From positions 34,404,027 to 34,468,026 of the forward strand of contig CM049308.1 in the NCBI GenBank assembly GCA_026874595.1: a stretch of 64,000 nucleotides of DNA, written 5' to 3'. The notes beneath the pieces were generated by a model. It saw nothing but the letters and a program-made list of their open reading frames with translations, did no database searches and was not told the DNA's origin. The DNA comes from Sipunculus nudus (lineage: Eukaryota > Annelida > Sipuncula > Golfingiida > Sipunculidae). The position numbers and the translations under genes were made by a program. This document shows positions 19,491-28,531 of the stretch, in pieces. Within the stretch, counting starts at the first letter, position 1. The number at the start of each line of letters is the position of its first letter.

Positions 19491-19937
19491 TCAGACCCGA
19501 CCGCTAGGATTTTCTAAACATTCCCTGGCGACGTTTAAGGTATGACTGTCCCATTGCGGGATTCTACGGCTCATGTTTTGAATAGCTTGTACCGGTTGTC
19601 CCGTATGCTGGTGCATGATTTGTCCTAATCCACGGTTAATTATGTAATAAGGACTAGTATTTGCTTTTGATCGTACGAACGACCAAAACGTATTTTTATT
19701 TTGTTCTTCGCGAATACACATTAAAGATTCTTCAGTCACGGCTAAAGCTAAAGCTAATAAAATAATAAATTCTTCAGGGCTTTTTCCAAACGTATCTCGC
19801 CGTAATTGTCCCGTTAAAAATAATTTCGGCTGTCTACCCATATGTTGTAAAATAGCTTTATGTTTACGGAAATTTTCTCGGATATCTCTAGAAAAAACAT
19901 AAGCGTTTGCCGGAGGTAAATTTAATCCTGGCCCCAT
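19491..19937 (-). CDS. Hypothetical protein, 148 aa
   Basis: Not recognised. It has a hydrophobic helix FIILLALALAVTEESL in the middle flanked by basic segments, and the N-terminus is proline-rich (GPGLNLPP). Its ATG lies inside the 3' end of the next gene upstream (16-bp overlap), so no separate promoter gap exists. The stop TGA is followed by 36 in-frame open codons. It lies within the structural gene cluster; a minor virion role is only a guess from position. Confidence 0.6.
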   Translation of the reverse strand: MGPGLNLPPANAYVFSRDIRENFRKHKAILQHMGRQPKLFLTGQLRRDTFGKSPEEFIILLALALAVTEESLMCIREEQNKNTFWSFVRSKANTSPYYIINRGLGQIMHQHTGQPVQAIQNMSRRIPQWDSHTLNVARECLENPSGRV

Positions 19938-21226
19938 TGCGTACCGATAGTTTGTGTTTCAGGCCCGGTAGTTTGAGTTTCTGCCGTTTCCATTTCTACG
20001 GGAGAAGTTTGTGTTTCTATTTCACGGGAAACCGGTGCTATGATTTGTGTAGTGGCATCTGAAGTACTCGGAATTAAAGTTTGCATTCCTGTTGTTTGTA
20101 CGTTTGCTGCGACAGGATCTGTTTGAGCGATTTGACTTTTTTGAGCTGTAGGGCGATGAATTTGTTGATTTCCAACACCGCCACTACCACTACCCTTACC
20201 TCCACCGCCGCCCCCGCTACCACCACTGACACCGTATACGGTGCTAAGCCATGGTGGGGCGACGGGGGTGGGGGGTGGAGGTAAAACCGAGGTGATCGGT
20301 CTTTCCCCTCCCACTTGTATTTGATACATTTTAGTCATGGGAGGCCGAGCGGTAATGGTTTTGGGAGCAGGGCGTACTACTCGTACATTTTCTTCCGTAG
20401 CTAATTTGGGTTTTTTAACCGGTTTAGGTGTAGCAGGTTTAGCAATCAGTTGTGGGGTAGGAGCTTGCATATCTTCTTCAGCCATAATTTCTGCTAAAAC
20501 TCGTTGAGTTATACTCGGTCCTTTACTTTTACCAGTTTTAGGGATTAGAGTACGTACACCTTTAGCGGTGATTTTAACGTTTCCCATAGCCGCATGCATG
20601 GTCCCGGAAGCTTGAGCGGGCACGGGTGCGGGTGTATTCATACCTACTTTCTTTTTTTTTAAACTCAATTTTGATTTAAAAGGTCCACCTTTATTTTTTT
20701 GTTGTACGGGTGAAAATCTCGCGAAAGTTACCGGTGTGGGAGGAGGAGGTGCAGGGGCAGAAGAAGGAGGCGGAGTAGGTGCCGGTAAAGGTTTACCGGG
20801 GACACGGCCTAACGTCCGGTACAGTACCGCAGAAGAAGTCGTTTTAACAGGAGAAGGTTTAGCGGGAGAGCCGCTAGCGAAATTTAAAAAATCAGTTATA
20901 TCGCTGTAATCGGTAGTCACAGTACTTTTATGCAGGTAATCGTCTAAAGGCCTATTGAACAGCATAGGGGATTTTTTCTGAAAAGATACATTTTGAGGAA
21001 ATGGAGGTGCTGTTTGAGGTGGTGGGGGTATAGTGACAGTTTTTTTCTTTCCGGTTAATAAGGATTTTAATTCCGTAGAATGTACAGGGTGAGCAGGAGG
21101 TAAATCTCTTAGTTTTAATGGCCGACCTCGAGGTCGAGTCAAATCTTTTTCTGCTTTAGGTTTCCGTCCACCTTTGTTTTTCGGTTTATTTTCTTTAGGA
21201 GATTTGGGTGGTTTTTTAGGCGCCAT
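19922..21226 (-). CDS. Basic proline-rich AT-hook protein, 434 aa (core-like)
   Basis: The N-terminal ~45 residues are very basic (KKPPKSPKENKPKNKGGRKP) and include RPRGRPLK, a textbook AT-hook for minor-groove DNA binding. The middle is low-complexity Pro/Ala/Lys, followed by a Gly/Ser run (GGSGGGGGGKGSGSGG) and a C-terminal Thr/Gln-rich segment with repeated TQT and QTTG motifs. Its position between capsid and core-like genes fits a genome-packaging protein analogous in role to adenovirus core proteins. That is analogy, not demonstrated homology. A TATA-like site lies at 21265-21274. Confidence 0.7.
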   Translation of the reverse strand: MAPKKPPKSPKENKPKNKGGRKPKAEKDLTRPRGRPLKLRDLPPAHPVHSTELKSLLTGKKKTVTIPPPPQTAPPFPQNVSFQKKSPMLFNRPLDDYLHKSTVTTDYSDITDFLNFASGSPAKPSPVKTTSSAVLYRTLGRVPGKPLPAPTPPPSSAPAPPPPTPVTFARFSPVQQKNKGGPFKSKLSLKKKKVGMNTPAPVPAQASGTMHAAMGNVKITAKGVRTLIPKTGKSKGPSITQRVLAEIMAEEDMQAPTPQLIAKPATPKPVKKPKLATEENVRVVRPAPKTITARPPMTKMYQIQVGGERPITSVLPPPPTPVAPPWLSTVYGVSGGSGGGGGGKGSGSGGVGNQQIHRPTAQKSQIAQTDPVAANVQTTGMQTLIPSTSDATTQIIAPVSREIETQTSPVEMETAETQTTGPETQTIGTQWGQD

Positions 21227-21264
21227 GATGAATGATTATTAAAAATAAAAAATAATGACCGAGG

Positions 21265-21274
21265 CTATTTATAC
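21265..21274 (-). promoter_or_regulatory. TATA-like box (GTATAAATAG)
   Basis: About 39 bp upstream of the ATG of the 434-aa gene. Confidence 0.6.
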
Positions 21275-21282
21275 TTTTTTTA

Positions 21283-21762
21283 TTACCGAGGGGTGATATC
21301 GAAATATCCACTTTGGGCATCGTATTGGGGTAATTGTTCGCGTTCCCGGGTCATGACGGGTGTCCGTACCCGAGGCGTCATTAATAAAGACGTTTCTGTC
21401 GGTGCGGTTTCCCATTGGGGTTCGTTTTCGTCGTTACCTATAGCACCCCTGTAAGGTTGTAATTGTTGTTGCCGGGCGAATCTAGGATCTTTTCGTTGTA
21501 ACCATTTTTCTTGTTGGACAGCTTCAGGGGGAGGTCTGATATTTTTTTATTTTCCCCGGTCACCACCACCCGTTCCTCCACCTAACCTGTTCATGATTTT
21601 ATTAAACCATTCAGGCCGTGGTTCGTTTGTTCCGTAACAATTACGGGCTTCTTTATTCAATTGTTTTTTAGTACGGGTTAATTGTTTAATAGCTTTTTTC
21701 CCTTTATTTTTTATTTTGCGTTTACATTGTTTTTGAATTTTTTTTATCTTTGAGTATACCAT
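21283..21762 (-). CDS. Small basic protein with in-frame TAA and 87-codon open extension
   Basis: Starts at the ATG at 21762 and is very lysine-rich (KIKKIQKQCKRKIKNKGKKA), ending with a Gly-rich GGGTGGGDRGK. After the TAA at 21547-21549 the same frame is open for 87 more codons to a TAA at 21283-21285. That extension is Gln/Pro/Arg-rich and looks protein-like. Either one gene has a nonsense mutation, or two products exist, or the stop is read through. The stop is followed by an A run, so a homopolymer error is also possible. The start overlaps the preceding gene by 19 bp. Confidence 0.55.
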
Positions 21763-21893
21763 GTCGGCCCTGTATACCAACGTTTTCCTTGAATGGTAAT
21801 GACCCCTTTATCCCTTAAAGTACCGGTTTTATCTTTACCGATTTTAGTAGGACGGGTAAGTTTTCTCGCGCTTTTATACTTTCTCTTAGCCAT
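21744..21893 (-). CDS. Small basic protein, 49 aa (core-like)
   Basis: Begins MAKRKYKSARKL and is highly basic throughout. I chose the ATG at 21893 because it lies 38 bp from the TATA-like GTATAAAAGG at 21931-21940; the longer frame from 21926 adds a hydrophobic stretch and would leave only ~5 bp. A small basic peptide next to capsid genes fits a DNA-condensing core protein, by analogy. Confidence 0.5.
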   Translation of the reverse strand: MAKRKYKSARKLTRPTKIGKDKTGTLRDKGVITIQGKRWYTGPTWYTQR

Positions 21894-21930
21894 TCTAAAA
21901 AGGACTAAACAACAAAACAAACACATGAGG

Positions 21931-21940
21931 GCCTTTTATA
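21931..21940 (-). promoter_or_regulatory. TATA box (GTATAAAAGG)
   Basis: 38 bp upstream of the chosen ATG at 21893. Confidence 0.6.
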
Positions 21941-21946
21941 CTTTTT

Positions 21947-22519
21947 TCAATAATACAATTTAACACGTTTACTACGATATCTTCCACCGCCGTTAGACCG
22001 TGGTCTTTTTATAGGTATCACATCGTCTTCTTCCCGTTCCAGTGGTATTCCTTCAGGTTCTGCCCCGTACATTTCCGCCGGTGAAGCTTCTGTCCCGTAA
22101 GGGGATTGGTCGAGTTGCTGGTTTTGCCGGTACGGTAATCTAAACATTTCATCGTAAGGTAAATACGTAGCGTTAGGGTCTAAAGCTTTTTTTCTGAAAT
22201 TATTAAACATGGCCGCATCTCTCAATTGGTTGCTGGTCAACGGCCCGATTCCGGACCGTTCAAAATCCACGTGGGTTTTAGGTACGCGGTACGCCGGAGA
22301 AAATAAAGTATCTTCCGGCACTAGAGGTACTTCTCCGCCTTTACCTTGCACGGGTAATGGTTCCGGAGAAGTGAAATTTTGTTTTGGATTTTGAATTTGT
22401 ACCGTTTGAGCGAAAGCAGTTTCCATTAAATTAATACGGGCGGGTGAACCTAAATTACCGGCTAAATTCCGGACTTTACGTATACCGAATCCCGTCCCGG
22501 TTGTTTGTTTAAATAACAT
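21947..22519 (-). CDS. Hypothetical protein, 190 aa, basic C-terminus
   Basis: Not recognised. The ATG at 22519 lies 34 bp from a TATA-like TATAAAAA at 22553; the longer frame starts with GTG. It is proline-rich in the middle (EPLPVQGKGGEVPLVPEDT). An acidic stretch (EREEDD) precedes a C-terminal NLS-like block (IKRPRSNGGGRYRSKRVK). Its place between core-like and membrane genes suggests a virion-associated protein, by position only. Confidence 0.6.
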   Translation of the reverse strand: MLFKQTTGTGFGIRKVRNLAGNLGSPARINLMETAFAQTVQIQNPKQNFTSPEPLPVQGKGGEVPLVPEDTLFSPAYRVPKTHVDFERSGIGPLTSNQLRDAAMFNNFRKKALDPNATYLPYDEMFRLPYRQNQQLDQSPYGTEASPAEMYGAEPEGIPLEREEDDVIPIKRPRSNGGGRYRSKRVKLYY

Positions 22520-22523
22520 GGTG

Positions 22524-22826
22524 TTACTGAAAGGAAGTGTCGTCACCGTTTCTTTTTATACGTTTTAGTTTAGGTGTAGGCATCATGTAACCCGTAGACG
22601 CCGATAAAATCCCGGCCCAATAAGTCCGGTGTTCGGGTATACAATACTCTCCGGCTAAAATAGTTAACGCTGTAATAATTAAAGCACAAATGATAAACAA
22701 TTGCGTACAAAATAAAATTATACTCTTTGTGCACCACGACGACGTCGCCGTCGTCTCGATTTCCTTTTTATCGGAACCCATGTGTTGTATTTTTCCGGAT
22801 ATCCCCGCCATTTTACTTATTTCCAT
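22524..22826 (-). CDS. Small membrane protein, 100 aa
   Basis: One clear transmembrane segment at residues ~35-60 (SIILFCTQLFIICALIITAL), a second weaker hydrophobic stretch (YWAGILSASTGYMM) and a basic C-terminal tail (KLKRIKRNGDD). The start may be residue 1 or the ATG at residue 6. The gene overlaps the integrase stop by 10 bp. The TATA of the next gene lies inside its 3' end. A role in membrane association of the virus-like particle is inference. Confidence 0.6.
   Translation of the reverse strand: MEISKMAGISGKIQHMGSDKKEIETTATSSWCTKSIILFCTQLFIICALIITALTILAGEYCIPEHRTYWAGILSASTGYMMPTPKLKRIKRNGDDTSFQ
22553..22560 (-). promoter_or_regulatory. TATA box (TATAAAAA)
   Basis: 34 bp upstream of the ATG at 22519, inside the coding end of the membrane-protein gene. 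Confidence 0.55.
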
Positions 22827-23818
22827 CCTTTGTGACGTTTCACGATACGTTCTTCGACTTTATCAGGGCGAGGTGTACTAACCCGTTGTAATTCTTCTCT
22901 GTAAAACCTGCCTTTTATAGGTTCACCGGTTTCGTCTTCTAATTTATACACGTCTGCACCCCCCACTTCCCTGTACACGCGTTTCACGATGAATGTTTCT
23001 TCTGTCCAACGTGGCACGTATCCTTTTTCGGCGAAAGTATTCTTTTTCAAACTGCTCAATACCACCGATGTCCCGACGGGTAATGGAGACCGGTGCCGGG
23101 TTTTACTGCCGGACACCGATTCGTGTAAATCTTTCGGGTGCCCGTATAATTTCCGCCATATTTGCGATTGGTTTTGTGACGTCACGGAATTAGGCGGTAC
23201 GCCGTGTGAAGTATGAGGTCTCGCATTATATTCTTCTACGGCCACGGGTAAATCCTTGTACCATTGCCGACGGTTTTCCGCGTTCATCGCGGCAAACAAC
23301 CGGCGTTTTAAAGTGCGGTTAAACCTTTCTACTAAACTAGCTTTTACATCCCTGTTCCCGGTAGCGAACCATATGATTTCGTTTTTATCCAATAAATCTT
23401 TAACGTGTTTATTTCTGAATTCCGTCCCTTCATCCGTTTGTAATTTTTCAGGCATCCGTCCCGATTCGTTAAAAATATTTTCCAGAGCTTCTTTCACATG
23501 AGGACCCGTTTTATCTTTTACGGGTACGGCCCAAGCGTACCGGCTCAAAATATCAATGACTGTTAAAATATATCGGTAATTTTTATTATCCCGGGCTAAA
23601 GTTTGCATATCGGCTAAATCGGCCTGCCATTGTTCGTCTAATCCTCCCACCAATGTTTTACTGCGTTTATATTTCCGACGCACAGGTTTGAATAAAGTAT
23701 AAGCATTTTGTTTTCCTAAATAGTCTTCGGCTTCTTCTTTACTGACTCCGGCTTGTTTAGCTAATTTCCGTGCGTCTCCCGTGTATGCGTAAGGTCCTTT
23801 ACGAAATACTTTTTCCAT
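22817..23818 (-). CDS. Retroviral-type (rve) DDE integrase, 333 aa
   Basis: Inserts the element into chromosomal DNA. The RNase-H-like core shows the catalytic triad: D67 in WQADLADM, D129 in LQTDEGTEF and E164 in SLVERFNRTLKRR, with 34 residues between the last two. The N-terminal ~50 residues lack a canonical HHCC zinc finger. The C-terminal part (PVGTSVVLSS, then WTEETFIVKRV and FYREELQRV) fits the SH3-like DNA-binding domain of Polinton integrases. The gene is intact with all catalytic residues present. Confidence 0.95.
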   Translation of the reverse strand: MEKVFRKGPYAYTGDARKLAKQAGVSKEEAEDYLGKQNAYTLFKPVRRKYKRSKTLVGGLDEQWQADLADMQTLARDNKNYRYILTVIDILSRYAWAVPVKDKTGPHVKEALENIFNESGRMPEKLQTDEGTEFRNKHVKDLLDKNEIIWFATGNRDVKASLVERFNRTLKRRLFAAMNAENRRQWYKDLPVAVEEYNARPHTSHGVPPNSVTSQNQSQIWRKLYGHPKDLHESVSGSKTRHRSPLPVGTSVVLSSLKKNTFAEKGYVPRWTEETFIVKRVYREVGGADVYKLEDETGEPIKGRFYREELQRVSTPRPDKVEERIVKRHKGWK

Positions 23819-23823
23819 GATGA

Positions 23824-24360
23824 TTAAAACGGGAAATAAAATTCGACTTCTCGTTTAGCTTCCCGAGGAGGAGTTTTAACGGTTTCTTGTTTCTGCGGGG
23901 CTTTTATTGGTTTTTGTACCGGCGTTTCTTTGACTGGGGTGGGGGTAACTGTTCGTACTCGTCTTCGTCGCTGTCCCATTCCTCCGACTCCTCCTCTTCC
24001 GTACTCATCGGTGCGTCGTCGTCTTCGCTCGCTTCGCTCAAACTCATGTACTCTCCCTCGTCGCTCTCTGGTTCTCGGGGTTTTCGTCTGAACGTACTTT
24101 GCCGGTGGATAACCGGGGGGTATTGACGGCTTTTTCTTCTTGGGTACCCGACGGTCTGTTGTTGAGGTTCTGGGTGGGGGTAATGCCCGTGTTTTTCCCG
24201 GTACTGTTCTTCGGCCGGTAGGGGCGTGTACCTTTCTGGCGGGGGCGTCTCGTAAAACGCGTCTTCTTCGTGTACCGGTTTCTGGGAAAGGGGTTTCGAA
24301 ATTTTCGACGATACTCCGGGGGACGGGTTCGTCGGCGTGGTTGTACACCAATTTTTGCAT
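23824..24360 (-). CDS. Arginine-rich basic protein, 178 aa, overprinted
   Basis: Overlaps the acidic 240-aa gene in another frame for 457 bp. It is extremely basic, with blocks such as RRRRVLRDAPARKV, KKKKPSIPPG, ERSERRRRR and GQRRRRVR, and a Pro/Lys-rich tail ending VEFYFPF. The ~80-bp tail beyond the overlap is still protein-like and stops 3 bp before the integrase gene. A nucleic-acid-binding, protamine-like role is inference. Both frames look like real coding sequence, but one could be a by-product of the other. Confidence 0.5.
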   Translation of the reverse strand: MQKLVYNHADEPVPRSIVENFETPFPETGTRRRRVLRDAPARKVHAPTGRRTVPGKTRALPPPRTSTTDRRVPKKKKPSIPPGYPPAKYVQTKTPRTRERRGRVHEFERSERRRRRTDEYGRGGVGGMGQRRRRVRTVTPTPVKETPVQKPIKAPQKQETVKTPPREAKREVEFYFPF

Positions 24361-24626
24361 AATTCTTTCGATATGATATTTCTGATTTTTTGACCTTCAG
24401 GAGTTTTGTTTAAGAATTCTTTCCTGCTCATGAAAGGCGAATCTTCTACAATGAGCTTTTCCGCCCCATATTTATACAGTTGGTCAGAAACGGATTTTTG
24501 TAAAAGTACTTTCCCTTTTATCCAATTGTACAACATGTTACAAGCGAAATTCACTTCACTTTTATTTAAAACTTTTTGTCCGGCGTAAACGGGAGCGTAT
24601 TGTTCGGCTTTCTTTGTCAAATCCAT
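23904..24626 (-). CDS. Acidic-tailed hypothetical protein, 240 aa, overprinted
   Basis: The N-terminal ~95 residues look globular. They are followed by a Pro/Tyr-rich linker, a long acidic stretch (SEASEDDDAPMSTEEEESEE) and a C-terminal NLS-like KKRRYKNQ. The second half overlaps the Arg-rich 178-aa frame. The TATA at 24656-24664 lies 30 bp upstream of its ATG, so this frame is the primary one on the transcript. Function unknown. Confidence 0.65.
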   Translation of the reverse strand: MDLTKKAEQYAPVYAGQKVLNKSEVNFACNMLYNWIKGKVLLQKSVSDQLYKYGAEKLIVEDSPFMSRKEFLNKTPEGQKIRNIISKELCKNWCTTTPTNPSPGVSSKISKPLSQKPVHEEDAFYETPPPERYTPLPAEEQYREKHGHYPHPEPQQQTVGYPRRKSRQYPPVIHRQSTFRRKPREPESDEGEYMSLSEASEDDDAPMSTEEEESEEWDSDEDEYEQLPPPQSKKRRYKNQ

Positions 24627-24655
24627 TTTGCCTGGTGTGATGAAAATACTCGGTG

Positions 24656-24664
24656 TTTATATAG
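24656..24664 (-). promoter_or_regulatory. TATA box (CTATATAAA)
   Basis: 30 bp upstream of the ATG of the 240-aa gene. Confidence 0.7.
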
Positions 24665-24665
24665 C

Positions 24666-26068
24666 TTAGGAAAATACTTTCAAAGCCGTTTCCGCCGGTT
24701 GTGCTTGTCCGTCATACGATTGTACCATTTCGTCCCAATCCATCCCTTCTTTCCAATTGCGGGGATAAGTAATGGGTTGGTAAAAAATACTTCTTTTTGT
24801 AGTAGGGTTATATCTGAAAATTAATCCTATAACTACATCCCCGTTTTCTAAAAGTAAAGTTTGATCAGTTTCCATATCTTGTAATCTAAATAATACCGTA
24901 CTCGTTTCTAAAGTACTGTGTACTGTAAAAAATTTTAAATTTGTGGGTTCGTAATACCCTTGGGCTGATGACGGCCATACTAATAACGGATACATATCCA
25001 TTCTTTGTTTTTTATCGATAGGTTGGTTCCAAATATACGTCGGGGTAATTAAATTACACGATAACATAAACGAACGGTTAGCCGCCGTGTAATCTGTACG
25101 TTTAAAAACGTATGACATAGTTACGCGTTCGTAAACTTTCCACCCGGAACTACTACCTACACTGCTAGCCCAAGATTTATTTTTTTGGATAAATACTTTA
25201 GCTACGACTTTTTCAGGAATCGTTACTAATTTAGTTTGTCTGGGTGGTAAAACGAAATTCGATATTACATTTTTAGTATTATATTTAAATAATGGGTGTG
25301 AACTTTTTATAAAATTTAATGGAAACATTAATGTTACGTCTTCGTTTACACCGAAAGGGGTTAAAACATCTTTTGAACAAAAAATTCCGACCATATATTT
25401 AACAAAATAACCTTTATCCTTCGAACCATTACCATTTTTTCCAGTATCAGCAGTGTACAATTCAGCTTTTTCTTCTGTAAATTCCATCGTTAAAAATAAT
25501 TCTTCTGTGGGTGCATTATAACGAAATGTAAAATTAAAATCCCGGTCGTATTTCGGCGCATTTTTTCCGTCGTTAATATAAATTGTTGTATCTATTGATT
25601 GACCTTCAGGATCGGGTTTTATTTCTTCTAAACAATGTTTTCGATGGTACAACAAATGTAATGCGGCATTCATATAATCTACATATTCTTGAGGAGAAAA
25701 ATGTACGCACCCGATATTAAATTCGATTTTCGGATCAGTAATTTGTTTTCGCCTGATACTTTACATTTTATTTTTGTAATTAAACTAGGATCGGGATTTG
25801 TAAATGTTAAACGTGTTTCTAAATCGGGAAATAACGGTTCTAGAGCAATATCGGTATTATCCTTTGTGGTTTTTCCAATTTCATAAATGACGGGACGTAT
25901 GTATGCGCCTGCCGGAAAACATATGCCTTGAGGTTTCGGGTAAATAATTAAATCACACGCCACTTCCCACGATTGGTCAGGATTATACAAAGGGTGAGTT
26001 AAATTAGCTACAAACATTTGTTCGTTTGCATCGAACCGGCAATACGCGTACACGTGGTCTTCGTTCAT
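24666..26068 (-). pseudogene. WEV-family candidate virion protein, copy 3, split by a frameshift
   Basis: The N-terminal frame (26068 to 25679, 129 aa) has HPLYNPDQSWEVACDLIIYP, the same motif as the genes at 10254 and 11556. The C-terminal frame (335 aa from its first ATG at 25673) is open further upstream, so the two overlap and join through a one-base shift near 25735-25755. The total of about 460 residues fits the family. No canonical -1 slippery heptamer is visible, so a lesion or sequencing error is more likely than programmed shifting. The C-terminal part is beta-rich. A TATA-like box lies at 26098-26107. Confidence 0.75.
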
Positions 26069-26097
26069 GTTTGTGCACGATTTTCATTTCACGTGTA

Positions 26098-26107
26098 CTA
26101 TTTATGC
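26098..26107 (-). promoter_or_regulatory. TATA-like box (GCATAAATAG)
   Basis: About 30 bp upstream of the ATG at 26068; it overlaps the stop of the Lys/Ala-rich gene. Confidence 0.5.
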
Positions 26108-27815
26108 TTTCTTCTCTTCTGTTTTTTTTTATCTTCTTTTTTCTTTTCTTCTTGTTTCTTTTTATCGTCATCGTCATCATCGTCGACGTCCACGTCGACT
26201 TTTATGCTGGTCGAACCTTGGGTAGTAGCTTGGATCCAAGATTGAGTTATACCGAATCCCATTTGTGGTAATTGCATTAATGCCGCCGCTGCTCCCTGCG
26301 CCAAGTTCGAAGACCATACGCCAGGAGGTTTGTAGGCCGCTTGTGCGGCTAAATTATCACTCATGGAAGGATTAGTCAACCCGTCCATAACGTTAGTAGC
26401 ACGGCCGGTCGGAACGTTAGCTCCCGGTAAAACCGCATTGGTTGTAGCGCTGTTGCCTATAGGTGCTCCCGGTTTACTTCCGGGAGGTAATGGAGCTGGC
26501 CCTTTTGTATGTTTACTCAATTTTTCTAATTGAGCAATATCGCTTTTTGTAATTAATTTATCTTGTGCGGCTAATTTATTTGTCGTTTCTTTTCCAAAAA
26601 TAAGATCACCGTATTTTCCTAAACGTTGTTTAGCTTCGGCTTTAGCTCTTTTCGCGAGTTCTTTAGCTTGTTTTTTAGCTTCGGCTTTAGCTTGTTTAGC
26701 TAGAGCTTTGGCTGCTTTTGTAGCTTCGTCTTGTGCTTTTTTAGCTAATTTAGAAGCTTCTTTTGCAGCTTTCTTTTTTCCTTTTTCGACGAGTTTAGTA
26801 GCGATTTCTTCAGGTGTAGCAGATTTTCCTAATCCTAATTTTTCTCTAAAAGATTTTTTAGCTTTAGTCGGTGGAAGTGGTGCGGGACCTTTTTTAATTT
26901 TACTTAATCTTTTTAATTCTGCTAAATCAGCTTTGGTAATTTTCGGGTCTGGTAATGTTTGATCTTTTTTAAATAAATTTTTTAATTTTTTACCCAAACT
27001 TGTTTTTTCTACTTGTTGTAATGCTTCGGCTTTTATTTGTTTTGTTAATTTTTTAGCTTGTTCTTTAGCTGATTTTTCTGCTTTTGTAGCTAATTTCATC
27101 GCTTCTTTTTCGGCGTGCTTTTTAGCTTGTTTGGCGAGTTTAGCAGATTTCTTTTCGGCTTGTTTTGCCAATTTAGCGGCTTTTTCTGCAGCGTAAGCTT
27201 TAGCTTTATCTGCGGCTTTTGCTGTTTTTTCTGCAGCTTTAGCTTTTGCTTTTTCGGCTAATTTAGTAGCTTTTTCTGCCGCCGCAGCTTTTTTAGCATT
27301 TTTCGCTTCGGCTTTAATTTTGGCTTTTTCTGCAGCTTTTTGCGTTTTTGCTTCGGCTTTTGTACTTTTTGCTTCAGCTTTGGCAGTTTTTGCTTCAGCT
27401 TTTTTTGTGGCTTTCATTTGTGCTTTTTCTGTCGCTTTTTGCGTTTTTTCTGCCTTTTTTTGTGCTTTTTCTGCAGCTTTCATTTGTGCTTTTTCTGTCG
27501 CTTTTTGTGTTTTTTTTCTGCCTTTTTTTGTGCTTTTTCTGCCGCTTTTTGTGCTTTTTTTCTTGCTTTTAACGATTTTCGTGGTGCGGGAACCGGTTTT
27601 TTCGGTTTTGTAGGAACGGGCGGGGCCGCCGGTTTTTTCGGTTTTTTAGGAACGGGCGGGGCAGGTTTTTTCGGTTTTTTAGGGACGGGCGGGGCCGGCG
27701 CTTTCGGTTTTTTAGGAACGGGCGGGGCCGGCGCTTTCGGTTTTGTAGGTACGGGCGGCGCCGGTTTTGGAGGGATAGGTGGTGGTGGTTTACGTTTAGC
27801 AGCTAAAATAGTATC
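26098..27815 (-). CDS. Lys/Ala-rich coiled-coil protein with Pro/Lys repeats; N-terminus uncertain
   Basis: The open frame from 27483 to 26098 (461 aa) is almost entirely K/A/E heptad-like sequence (AEKAQKKAEK type), probably one long helix or coiled coil. Two globular breaks carry the repeated motif LSKIKKGPAPLPP / LSKHTKGPAPLPP, and an Asp run (VDVDDDDDDDKKK) lies near the C-terminus. Upstream, to about 27815, another frame encodes five APPVPKKPKK-type repeats and runs into this one through a one-base shift in an A run near 27505-27515. I see no good ATG or TATA for it. It may be the 3' part of a larger gene that starts at 29053. Confidence 0.6.
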
Positions 27816-27816
27816 T

Positions 27817-28426
27817 CTAGCTTTTCCGCGACTTGTTTTTAATGAAGCTAGCAGCTTGTAACATTTTTTCTGTTACTTTAAATTTATTTTTTATATCGCC
27901 GGTAGTTTGTGCTTTTTTCATTGAATCAGAACTAGATTTTAATTTTTCAATTATTTCCGTTGCTTCTTTTTTTCTTTCACCTTTTAATTTTTTTGCTTGT
28001 TTTTTTAAAGCTTTAGCTTCTTTTTTTGCTATTTTATCTAATTCTTTGGCTTGTTTTTTTGCTTGTTTTTTAGCGGCGGCTTTTGATGCTTTTTCAGCTT
28101 TTTTACTTTTTTTTGTAGCTTTTTCAATAGCTTTTTGTTCTTTTTTAGTTAATTTATCAGTTTTTGCTTTTTCTGCTTTTTTACTTTTTTCTGCTGCTTT
28201 TTTTTTGGCTTTTGCTTGTTTTTTAGCTTTTTTTTCTGCTTTTTTTAATGCACTTTTTTCAGCTTTTTCTTTTTTTGCTTTTGCTTTTTTTTCAGCTTTT
28301 TTAGTTTTTGCTTCTTTTTTCTTTGTTTTACTAGCTAATTTTTTTTCTTTTCTTGTTTGTTTAAATTTTTTAAATCTATCTTTTATTTTTTGTGTTATAC
28401 TTCTACTTGTTCTTCCATATTTATGC
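27817..28426 (-). CDS. Lysine-rich low-complexity frame, about 200 codons, no clear start
   Basis: Lys/Ala/Glu-rich helical sequence throughout (KKAEKKAKAKKEKAEKSALK). The frame has no ATG at its beginning (the first codon is TTG) and no TATA is seen. It abuts an open frame continuing from the 173-aa gene upstream. I read it as an internal segment of a larger Lys/Pro/Ala-rich gene that now carries homopolymer frameshifts. Confidence 0.45.
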
Positions 28427-28531
28427 AAAGATGATTTTTTTCATTTGTTTTTTTAAACGCGCAATTTCTTTTTTTTCTTTATGAGCAGCTTTTCTTTTTT
28501 TAAAATAACGGCCGATCGGTCCTGATTTTTT

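Noticed and set aside
25735-25755. Programmed -1 frameshift in WEV-family copy 3
   Set aside because: No X-XXY-YYZ slippery heptamer or obvious downstream structure at the junction; a simple indel is likelier.
27320-28456. Long plus-strand Phe/Cys/Leu-rich frames at 27340-27861 and 27833-28456
   Set aside because: They are antisense shadows of Lys/Ala/Glu-rich minus-strand coding sequence (AAA and GCN codons read backwards).
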